A DNA stretch of 47,949 nucleotides from UBA2022 sp964621555 (GTDB taxonomy: Bacteria > Patescibacteriota > Dojkabacteria > SC72), in NCBI GenBank assembly GCA_964621555.1, contig CAZUOO010000003.1, positions 1-47,949 of the forward strand, in the 5' to 3' direction. The notes under the pieces are model-generated. The model did no database searches and had not been told where the DNA came from. It was given only the letters and a program-made list of their open reading frames with translations. Position numbers and translations under genes: made by a program. Positions 41,927-47,949 of this stretch are shown in pieces (positions within the stretch are counted from its first letter, which is position 1; every line of letters begins with the position of its first letter).

Positions 41927-42404
41927 CTAGATTGCTCTATGCATACCTCTTTCCATTCCGTTCCCTCTGCCTCCAATTTCAAGCTCCATCATCTTCTCTC
42001 TTAATTCAGTTAGTTCCTCCTCAGTTACATTCAATCCTTTATCATTCAAATCACTTAACATGCTCTCATGTCTCATTCCACCCCTACGTGGTTCATTAGA
42101 ATCAAATTTCTCATCTCTAATCTCATGCATTGTAGATATAATCTCCACTTGCCTCTGGGTTAGCTTTCCATCCTTAAGAGCTTGGGTGATGAGTTCATTC
42201 ACTTCTGTTCTTCTTTCTGTATGCATTTGTAATCTTGTTTCACTTAATGCTAATGAAACTTTCTCTTCTGATACTCCAAGTTTAGATGATAGTACTGATG
42301 AGAATGTGTCATTTGTGACTGTATTTTGCGCATATGCGTATGACATACCTGCCGCTCCAATTCCTAGTGCTACTGTTGAGCCAGCAACAAGTGCCATTAA
42401 TTTA
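41927..42404 (-). CDS. small exported helical protein, 5' end in assembly gap
   Basis: The first ATG seen is at 42397 (156 aa), but the frame continues upstream as KL into the N gap, so the real start is probably a few codons inside it (a signal peptide of the type MxKLMALVAGSTVALGIGAA). A cleavage site is plausible after SYAYA. The mature part is helical and charged: LGVSEEKVSLALSETRLQ, ALKDGKLTQRQVEIIST, VTEEELTELREKMMELE. LTQRQ resembles the LTxxQ motif of CpxP/Spy and similar repeats in other small exported proteins; the resemblance is weak. Being next to a two-component system, it could be its regulator or target. Confidence 0.6.
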
Positions 42405-42504
42405 NNNNNNNNNNNNNNNNNNNNNNNNNNNNNNNNNNNNNNNNNNNNNNNNNNNNNNNNNNNNNNNNNNNNNNNNNNNNNNNNNNNNNNNNNNNNNNNN
42501 NNNN
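42405..42504. other. assembly gap of 100 N
   Basis: Exactly 100 undetermined bases, the conventional size for a scaffold gap of unknown length. Continuity between the exported-protein gene and the TrmB-like gene is therefore not proven at base level. Confidence 0.98.
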
Positions 42505-42530
42505 TAATTTATATGATATGAATATATCTT

Positions 42531-42647
42531 ATGGAAGGTGAACTATCCGTGAAGTGGTTAATTTACCTTTTTCTACTATATGTCGCCATTCTCGTCGTCG
42601 CATTTCCCCGCTCTTCTGTTGTTTTTTACGGTTCTTGTTGTATATAA
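42531..42647 (+). CDS. possible 38-aa single-pass membrane peptide
   Basis: The ORF MEGELSVKWLIYLFLLYV, continuing with a hydrophobic helix through about residue 25, ends at a TAA inside the -10 box of the next gene. It could be a real small membrane protein or a chance ORF; codon use (CGT, CGC, CCC) is unlike its neighbours, and there is no conserved motif. Nothing else was recognised between the gap and the TrmB-like gene. Confidence 0.22.
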   Translation: MEGELSVKWLIYLFLLYVAILVVAFPRSSVVFYGSCCI

Positions 42648-42666
42648 TGATACTGTTAATATTAAC
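42643..42666 (+). promoter_or_regulatory. -10 box plus perfect palindrome before the TrmB-like gene
   Basis: TATAAT (42643-42648) is followed by the 12-bp perfect palindrome GTTAATATTAAC (42655-42666), which falls at the predicted transcription start and ends 10 nt before the ATG. This is a good place for an operator, perhaps for autoregulation. Confidence 0.45.
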
Positions 42667-42676
42667 AATTACAAAT

Positions 42677-43477
42677 ATGGACATCTTAAGTGTCTTTAAA
42701 GAGTTCGGATTGAAGGAAGATCATTTAAAAATATACAGGGCGAGTTTGGAGTGGGGGGAAACCACTATCTCTAATCTCTCATACAAATCAAAAGTACCTA
42801 GAACTTCTGTGTATGAATTGATTGACGAATTAATTAAGCTTGGGATTATTAAAGTGTCATTAAAAAATGACTCTAAACTATATTCACCAGCTGACCCTGA
42901 ATTATTAATTGAACTACTAGAAAAGAAGAACTCTGACCTTACTAATTTAATATCCGTAACTAAAGAGAAAATGAAAGAATTAAAAGCTATACAAAATACA
43001 AAAATGAGCAAACCAAAGATATACCTTCTAGAAGGTGCAGAAGGTGTTAAACAGGCATACGAGATGACTCTGCAAACAGACGAGGTATTAGTACAGTGTT
43101 TAACAGATGACTACGGAGATGTATCTGAAGAGTATATGAACGAATACTTCAATAGATTCTTCCTTAAGTCAAATGTTAAGTCTAAGGAGATACTAAGAGA
43201 TAGTGAGGATACAGAGTATATACAAAAGTATGGATCTAAGAAGAACCTACAGGTTAGGGTCCCAGTAACTGGAGATACAAGTACAGACTTTATGGTATTT
43301 GAGGATAAGGTGATATTTGTATCCTTTGAGAAAGGTGCATCATATGCATTAGTAGTAGATGATCCTAAGGTAGCATCTTGTATGAAGACACTATATAACC
43401 TTGCTTGGGATAGTGCATTAAAGAAGGATGTAAGAGTAAAGAATGGAGAAAAGATACGAAGTGAGTATAATGATTAA
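42677..43477 (+). CDS. TrmB-family transcriptional regulator
   Basis: I start it at 42677 (266 aa, MDILSVFKEFGLKEDHLKIY). The open frame reaches back to 42554, but that part overlaps promoter sequence. The N-terminal winged helix (~10-80: ISNLSYKSKVPRTSVYELID, LIKLGIIKV) is followed by a coiled coil and a TrmB-type C-terminal domain (~115-250: IYLLEGAEGVKQAYEM ... FEDKVIFVSFEKG). TrmB proteins are sugar-responsive regulators in archaea; in CPR bacteria their ligands are unknown. It is followed by the PIG-L gene after 28 nt, a possible target. Confidence 0.85.
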   Translation: MDILSVFKEFGLKEDHLKIYRASLEWGETTISNLSYKSKVPRTSVYELIDELIKLGIIKVSLKNDSKLYSPADPELLIELLEKKNSDLTNLISVTKEKMKELKAIQNTKMSKPKIYLLEGAEGVKQAYEMTLQTDEVLVQCLTDDYGDVSEEYMNEYFNRFFLKSNVKSKEILRDSEDTEYIQKYGSKKNLQVRVPVTGDTSTDFMVFEDKVIFVSFEKGASYALVVDDPKVASCMKTLYNLAWDSALKKDVRVKNGEKIRSEYND

Positions 43478-43505
43478 TAAGTAAATAAGTTTAAGCAATA
43501 TCAAT

Positions 43506-44243
43506 ATGGAAGATAGTTTTAATAAAGTATTTAAAGATGTTAAAACTGTGCTTTGTATAATGGCACACCCTGATGATACTGAATTATATGCGGGCGGTAC
43601 ATTAGCAAGAGCTATCTCAAATGGAATACGAGTTGTTAGCGTAAAGATGACACTTGGTGAGAAGGGTAGTAGAGCAGATTTAATAGAGGAGAGTAAGCTG
43701 AAAGAGGTAAGAAAAAATGAAGACTCTGCATCTATGGAAGTCCTTGGAATTACCAACGAGGATAATATATATCTTGATTTAGGTGATGGAAGTGTTGAAA
43801 ACAATATGAGCAACCTCGAAAAGCTGTCACTCATTTTTCGTAAGTACCAACCTGATTTAATGATAACTCATAATCCGGAAGATAAAATAATTCGATTCGC
43901 AAAAGATATTAACTATGTTAACCATAGAGATCACATCAATACAGCTAATTTAGCAATAGATGCGGCTTATCCTTTCTCACGTGATAGGAATTTCTTCCCT
44001 CATCAAATAGATGGAGACATGAAGATTGCTAACTGTACAAAGTTCCTTTTAGTTGATTATTTCAATCATGATGATGTGGTTGATGTGGATGTTACAGATT
44101 TTGTCGGAAAGAGGATTGAAGCTCATGCGAAACATTCTTCCCAATATACACTTGAGGATGCAAAAGATTCAGCTGATTTCTTTACCAAAAGAGAAGGAAC
44201 AGATCGTTTATATGAAAAGTTTCGACTAGTTATTGGTGATTAA
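43506..44243 (+). CDS. PIG-L/LmbE-family N-deacetylase
   Basis: This 245-aa zinc hydrolase has the diagnostic AHPDDTE motif (residues 20-26), GGTLARAI, a long insertion and the second metal-binding block NHRDH (~140), followed by AHAKHSSQY. Family members remove acetyl groups from GlcNAc-type sugars or small conjugates. No signal peptide is visible, so it should be cytosolic. The substrate cannot be told from sequence. Its last four bases overlap the end of the convergent fmt gene. Confidence 0.9.
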   Translation: MEDSFNKVFKDVKTVLCIMAHPDDTELYAGGTLARAISNGIRVVSVKMTLGEKGSRADLIEESKLKEVRKNEDSASMEVLGITNEDNIYLDLGDGSVENNMSNLEKLSLIFRKYQPDLMITHNPEDKIIRFAKDINYVNHRDHINTANLAIDAAYPFSRDRNFFPHQIDGDMKIANCTKFLLVDYFNHDDVVDVDVTDFVGKRIEAHAKHSSQYTLEDAKDSADFFTKREGTDRLYEKFRLVIGD

Positions 44244-45160
44244 GCCCTTCCTGCAAGGTACTGAGCTGCACTCATTAGGGTCTTACCCTCTGGTTGTAGC
44301 TCAAGTATCTCTATCTGTTTATCCTGGGTGCCATATACCATTCTAAGATGGTCCTCAAGCCTCTCACCTGCCTTTAAATCGTTAAATACATCAAGTACTC
44401 TAACTTTATATATTTTAACCCTTTTACCCTCTATCATTGCCCATGCAACAGGCCATGGTATTGATGCCCTAACCATTCTATCTATTACAACTGCACTCTG
44501 TTTCTCAAATGATATCTCCATATTCTCTTTCTTCATATCTTTTTGATAGCAGTATGTGGCTTGTGTATCATCTTGAACAACCGCAGTTATATCTCCCTTC
44601 ACCCATTTCTCAAGTACTTCAGGTAGTTTCTCTTTACTAATTTCAACCAGTCTCTCCCTTAATGTTTGATTGGTATCTTCAGGTAGTATGTTTGTTTTAT
44701 ATATTGCTAGTATATCCCCTTTATCCATACCTGCACTCATCTTCATTACGGATACTCCTGTCTCAGTCTCCCCATTTAGTATTGCCATTTGTATTGGTAC
44801 TGCACCACGATATTTAGGAAGGATTGAGAAATGTATATTAATAGACCCATACTTCGGTGCATTTAGAAAGAACTCAGGCATTATCTCTCCAAAAGCAATA
44901 CATACTATTAGCTCTGGTTTAAATATCTCTAAGGCTTCTTTGTATCTCTCTTCTTTTGATTCTGTTATGTATACAGGTATGTTGTTTGATACCCCATACT
45001 CTTTAACTTCACTAGGTGTTAGTATCTGTTTTCTTCCTACAGGTTTATCTGGTTGTGTTATCACTCCTACAATCTCAAACCTACTATCAATGTGTAGGGT
45101 TTTAAGTATCTCTACTGATTGCCAACTAGTTCCTATGAAGAGTGTTTTAATATTTTGCAT
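44240..45160 (-). CDS. fmt: methionyl-tRNA formyltransferase
   Basis: This 306-aa enzyme transfers the formyl group from 10-formyl-THF to Met-tRNAfMet. It has the Asn and His of INIHFSILPKYRGAVPIQ (catalytic region) and the Asp in GMDKGDIL. A C-terminal tRNA-binding domain follows (~200-306: RMVRASIPWPVAWAMIEGKR). The length is normal. A TATAAT box ends 6 nt before the ATG, so the mRNA is probably leaderless. Confidence 0.95.
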   Translation of the reverse strand: MQNIKTLFIGTSWQSVEILKTLHIDSRFEIVGVITQPDKPVGRKQILTPSEVKEYGVSNNIPVYITESKEERYKEALEIFKPELIVCIAFGEIMPEFFLNAPKYGSINIHFSILPKYRGAVPIQMAILNGETETGVSVMKMSAGMDKGDILAIYKTNILPEDTNQTLRERLVEISKEKLPEVLEKWVKGDITAVVQDDTQATYCYQKDMKKENMEISFEKQSAVVIDRMVRASIPWPVAWAMIEGKRVKIYKVRVLDVFNDLKAGERLEDHLRMVYGTQDKQIEILELQPEGKTLMSAAQYLAGRA

Positions 45161-45166
45161 AGTATT

Positions 45167-45172
45167 ATTATA
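45167..45172 (-). promoter_or_regulatory. -10 box of fmt, leaderless geometry
   Basis: TATAAT on the minus strand with 6 nt (AATACT) between it and the ATG at 45160. The remaining 45173-45356 between the two minus-strand genes holds one hairpin and otherwise nothing I recognise. Confidence 0.55.
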
Positions 45173-45323
45173 TCCTATTTCGTTGTGATATTGTCAGTGC
45201 ATTTGATTTTCCCATAAAAAGTTTTAAGGTTATTAAATATAGAGAATGTAAGTTATTCTAATTTCTCGAATATCTGTTTAAGGTAGTACTCTAGTGTTTT
45301 TAGATAGTGCTGGTTGAAGAATC

Positions 45324-45348
45324 AGCTTTCCGGAAATACCAGAAAGCT
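45324..45348 (-). terminator. stem-loop after the C39-like gene
   Basis: AGCTTTC (45324-45330) pairs with GAAAGCT (45342-45348), with two further G-C pairs inside after one mismatch. It lies 9 nt downstream of the minus-strand stop at 45357. No U-tract follows, so its function as a terminator is uncertain. Confidence 0.4.
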
Positions 45349-45356
45349 TATAGTTT

Positions 45357-46136
45357 CTACTCCTGTATGATATTGGTTGAATATCCTCTAAGTGCATTTC
45401 TAAATGTTTCAATATCTATTTCATACACTACTGTCTTTCTTGGGTGATACTTCTTGGCAAAACTATCTGCTTCGCTGAAACTCATTGTATTAGGTTTTAC
45501 CTTAAAGGTTGGTTCTCCCTTCTTATTCTTCATCTCTTTATAGTATATTCCTGGCTCTGGATCTATTATTTTAACCTGTCCTGTGTTAATTGATTTCGTA
45601 ACTATAACGGCATGTAGTAGTGAGTCTGAACTACTATCGTTTATACCGTGGAGTGTGTTGGTATGTAGCAGTGGTATTGATATCCCTCCTTTGCTTATAG
45701 TATCAATAATCTTTTGATATGTTGTCGTTTCGTAATTTCCATACGAGATAATCAAGTTTCGTAGTTTTGGAGGATTTAGATAGTGAGCGTTGGAGATTTT
45801 CCAATAGTAGTTATCTGGGAGCGCCTTCTCTAGTTCACTTCTACTAGGTTTAATCGTCAACTCTACCTTTACAGTTGGTATTTGTGAGGCAATTACATAG
45901 GATATTGTTGGATATACAATTCTTGGTGAAAAGCCCTCATCAAGTACTACATGATTACATTCTTTTATCCATTCGATAGCTCTATTCACAGATAAGCTAC
46001 TCTCTCCCGTAATCATTCTAATCCCAATTATTAGTGCCGCAGTTTGGCAATTCCCTCCAACTTTCTGAGTACCATCTGGAGTTAACTTGGCGTAGTTATA
46101 TCCTTGGCGGTAGTACATGTCTGTCTTAAATTCCAT
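45357..46136 (-). CDS. putative C39-like (papain-fold) cysteine peptidase
   Basis: I start it at the ATG at 46136 (259 aa). The TTG at 46142 overlaps the -10 box. No family is certain, but the pattern fits a papain-like fold: Gln24 six residues before Cys30 (QKVGGNCQTAA), then SLLHAVIVT (His, ~175) and VKIIDPEPG (Asp, ~190). That order, Q-x5-C, H, D, is typical of C39/C70-type peptidases. There is no signal peptide or TM, so it is probably cytosolic. It could also be a transglutaminase-like or inactive relative. It is monocistronic and divergent from queA. Confidence 0.6.
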   Translation of the reverse strand: MEFKTDMYYRQGYNYAKLTPDGTQKVGGNCQTAALIIGIRMITGESSLSVNRAIEWIKECNHVVLDEGFSPRIVYPTISYVIASQIPTVKVELTIKPSRSELEKALPDNYYWKISNAHYLNPPKLRNLIISYGNYETTTYQKIIDTISKGGISIPLLHTNTLHGINDSSSDSLLHAVIVTKSINTGQVKIIDPEPGIYYKEMKNKKGEPTFKVKPNTMSFSEADSFAKKYHPRKTVVYEIDIETFRNALRGYSTNIIQE

Positions 46137-46141
46137 TCCCA

Positions 46142-46147
46142 ATTATA
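46142..46147 (-). promoter_or_regulatory. extended -10 box of the C39-like gene, leaderless geometry
   Basis: TGATATAAT on the minus strand; 5 nt separate the hexamer from the ATG at 46136. Confidence 0.55.
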
Positions 46148-46177
46148 TCATTTGACTACCTCTACTAATTACTCCAA

Positions 46178-46186
46178 TGGTATAAT
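46178..46186 (+). promoter_or_regulatory. extended -10 box of queA, leaderless geometry
   Basis: TGGTATAAT followed after 7 nt by the ATG at 46194. No good -35 is present at the right distance. The same TGGTATAAT string drives rnpB. Confidence 0.6.
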
Positions 46187-46193
46187 CAATGCT

Positions 46194-47255
46194 ATGAAAT
46201 TAACAGACTACGACTACAACTTAGGGGAAAATATGATTGCTAAGTTTCCTCCGACAGAAAGAGGGACTACCAAGCTAATGGTAGTGGAGAGAGAAAGGGA
46301 AGTGATTAATCATAGGAAGTATGTTGATATTGTAGATTATGTTAAGGAGGGGGACGTAATAGTCCTTAATAGTACTAAGGTTGAGAAGGTGAGGGTATTT
46401 TTCCAAAATTTCCGAAATGATAGAAAGATAGAAGGACTATTTCTAAACAAAGTGTATAGAGGGACAGATGAGAGCATTGAATATTGGGAGTGTATATTGG
46501 GTAGGGCAAAGTATGTAGCAGATGGAGATATTCTGAAATCTGAAGTAACCCATACTGAAGTTAAGGTTGAAGGGAAGATCGAAGATAGTATATTTCTAGT
46601 ATCAGCGAAAAAGGGAACTATCGACTCCATGTTTATGGTTGAAGGTCATGTACCACTCCCCCCATATCTAAACAGGGAGGATAATGATGATGACTATGTT
46701 CGATATAATACTGTTTTCGCTAAGCACGTCGGTTCTTCTGCAGCTCCAACCTCAGGTCTCAATATAACAGAAGAGATGTTAGAGAAGATTAAAGAGAAGG
46801 GAGCTAAGGTTGTTGAGGTTAGATTAAATGTAGGGTGGGGTACATTTGCCCCTATAAGGGTGGATAATATTGAGGAACATAAGATACATTCAGAGTATAT
46901 TGAAGTTAGTAAGGAGAGTGCTGATAGTATTAATAAAGCAATAATTAGTGGTAATGATGTATGGGCAGTAGGTACTACCTCTGCACGTACTCTGGAGAGC
47001 GTTGCATACTTTGATGAGAATTCTCAGAAGTATTTAGTTAAGGAGTTTAAAGGCAATACGGATATTTATATATATCCTGGGTATGAGTGGAAAGTGGTTA
47101 ATCATATGATTACAAACTTCCATGCACCAAAGAGTAGTCTTCTAGTTATGATATCATCATTTGTAGGGTATGATTTAACAATGAGCATGTACAAAGAGGC
47201 ACTAGATAATGATTACAAATTCTTAAGTTATGGAGATAGTATGCTGATAATATGA
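46194..47255 (+). CDS. queA: tRNA preQ1 ribosyltransferase-isomerase QueA
   Basis: I start it at 46194 (353 aa, MKLTDYDYNLGENMIAKFPP). The open frame upstream crosses two promoters. QueA transfers the ribosyl part of SAM to preQ1 in tRNA, making epoxyqueuosine. Typical blocks: GDVIVLNSTKV, GHVPLPPYLNRED, RYNTVFAKHVGSSAAPTSGL, WAVGTTSARTLES, DIYIYPGYEWKVVNHMITNF and the end FLSYGDSMLI. Two conserved His are Asn here: SGLNIT (usually GLHFT) and LNVGWGTF (usually LHVGAGTF). It ends with the only TGA stop in the window, overlapping the next ATG (ATGA). Confidence 0.93.
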   Translation: MKLTDYDYNLGENMIAKFPPTERGTTKLMVVEREREVINHRKYVDIVDYVKEGDVIVLNSTKVEKVRVFFQNFRNDRKIEGLFLNKVYRGTDESIEYWECILGRAKYVADGDILKSEVTHTEVKVEGKIEDSIFLVSAKKGTIDSMFMVEGHVPLPPYLNREDNDDDYVRYNTVFAKHVGSSAAPTSGLNITEEMLEKIKEKGAKVVEVRLNVGWGTFAPIRVDNIEEHKIHSEYIEVSKESADSINKAIISGNDVWAVGTTSARTLESVAYFDENSQKYLVKEFKGNTDIYIYPGYEWKVVNHMITNFHAPKSSLLVMISSFVGYDLTMSMYKEALDNDYKFLSYGDSMLII

Positions 47256-47949
47256 TACAAGACATCGTTATAGATTCATCTAAAAAAGATTATCCAATTA
47301 GAATTACATACTTTAAATCCTCCAAGGGGTCTAAGGATATCCTCATCTATGCAGGAGGCTCAGGTAGTACAAATGCAGATGAAAGAGGTCTAATGGAAAC
47401 TCTCTATAAATCTACTGACCTTAATATCATCTCCTTTTCGTACGCAGGTAGGGAAGAAGGTGAGGACTTTGGCAGAATGCAGACCTATGATGATTTAGAG
47501 TGCGTTCTTAAATACGTCACTGATAATATGACATACAATATTATATTAGTTGGAAATAGTGATGGAGCAATACCAGTTACATATTCAATAGTACAGGGAA
47601 AGTATAAAGGGAAGGTTAAGTGTGCAGTATACCTTGATCCTGCCAACTACTACTTGGATCTCTCAAGAAATATTAACGCATGGACAGGGTTTGATAAATA
47701 TGAACCTGACGCCCCTACAACCTCCTCCCTTCTTTCTGACCTTTCTCCTAATACTAAGGTATATGTAGTACATTTCACAATTCGCAATCGTAAAGATAAT
47801 AGGTACCCTGAGGATATAAAGCTAACGGGAGTTGATAACCCAGAAGGTCATACAAGGTTAAATACAGATATGGTACGCTCATACTTTGATAGTACCCCAA
47901 TTGCTAATCGAGGGGAGTATATAGAGCTAGCAGGTGTACCACATTCATA
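47252..47949 (+). CDS. alpha/beta-hydrolase-fold protein, 3' end cut by window edge
   Basis: Starting at ATG 47252, overlapping the queA stop by 4 nt, the frame is open to the end of the window (232 codons seen). ILIYAGGSGSTNADERG near residue 33 resembles an oxyanion-hole strand. ILVGNSDGAIPVTY (~110) is a nucleophile elbow of the GxSxG type. AVYLDPANYY follows in the position of the acidic strand, and a His occurs at the visible end (GVPHS). The substrate is unknown. Coupling to queA is by position only. Confidence 0.7.
   Translation, partial: MIQDIVIDSSKKDYPIRITYFKSSKGSKDILIYAGGSGSTNADERGLMETLYKSTDLNIISFSYAGREEGEDFGRMQTYDDLECVLKYVTDNMTYNIILVGNSDGAIPVTYSIVQGKYKGKVKCAVYLDPANYYLDLSRNINAWTGFDKYEPDAPTTSSLLSDLSPNTKVYVVHFTIRNRKDNRYPEDIKLTGVDNPEGHTRLNTDMVRSYFDSTPIANRGEYIELAGVPHS

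Noticed and set aside
42554..42676. A 41-residue N-terminal extension of the TrmB-like regulator.
   Set aside because: It covers the promoter and palindrome; family members begin at the winged helix that 42677 gives.
46137..46142. TTG start at 46142 for the C39-like gene.
   Set aside because: It overlaps the -10 hexamer, and an ATG lies two codons later.
46104..46193. A 30-residue N-terminal extension of QueA.
   Set aside because: It overlaps the divergent gene and two -10 boxes; MKLTDYDY is the normal QueA start.
47253..47255. UGA reassignment (as in some CPR groups), since TGA is almost unused as a stop.
   Set aside because: The single TGA ends QueA exactly after the conserved YGDSMLI end, and no in-frame TGA is needed to read any gene.
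1..47949. CRISPR arrays, insertion sequences, prophage genes, tRNA or rRNA genes.
   Set aside because: I saw no regularly spaced repeats, transposase or phage motifs. The few intergenic gaps contain no tRNA cloverleaf or rRNA signature.

Overview
The window looks like a chromosomal segment of a Patescibacteria (Candidate Phyla Radiation, CPR) bacterium. The evidence is AT-rich DNA, very short spacers, and a complete S10/spc/alpha ribosomal protein cluster that lacks rpmD (uL30), the gene normally found between rpsE and rplO. Large secreted fibronectin-type proteins lie beside a VirB6/TrbL-like membrane protein, which also fits. I cannot name the phylum. TAA and TAG end nearly every gene; TGA appears once (queA) and is a normal stop there. 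There is a 100-N assembly gap at 42405-42504.

Layout. (A) 1-14.9 kb, + strand: an envelope or secretion island. It holds a truncated and a full-length paralogue of a large anchored surface protein, a two-unit FN3 protein, an unknown Cys-containing anchored protein, a VirB6/TrbL-like polytopic protein, a 1027-aa membrane protein ending in a degenerate M23-like domain, an unknown anchored protein, a UbiA-family phosphoribosyltransferase, and a PGRP-like/Ig-like/SH3 protein. (B) 14.9-19.5 kb: UvrD/PcrA helicase, an Rpf-like G5/lysozyme-fold exoenzyme on the minus strand, and a divergent TPR lipoprotein-like or membrane protein. (C) 19.5-38.7 kb: fusA, tuf, then rpsJ through rplO, secY, adk, map, and a second promoter starting infA-rpmJ-rpsM-rpsK-rpsD-rpoA-rplQ-rplM-rpsI. 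(D) 38.8-42.4 kb: a DUF4349 protein, RNase P RNA, and a two-component system beside a small exported protein. (E) 42.5-47.9 kb: a TrmB-like regulator, PIG-L deacetylase, fmt, a C39-like cysteine peptidase candidate, queA and a truncated alpha/beta hydrolase.

The most striking signal is in the two elongation factors. Both are otherwise full-length and convincing, but both have lost the aspartate of the G4 motif NKxD, which reads the guanine base (EF-G has NKLN, EF-Tu has NTFG). Both have also gained an aspartate in the G5 loop (EF-G GGDS, EF-Tu GDAL). The same double change in two separate GTPases suggests a coordinated change of nucleotide specificity, possibly from GTP towards ATP. That is inference and needs testing.

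The second signal is in translation initiation. No called gene has a convincing Shine-Dalgarno sequence. At six isolated genes a -10 box sits 5-7 nt before the start codon, the same spacing seen between the rnpB -10 box and its P1 stem. Those mRNAs are therefore probably leaderless.
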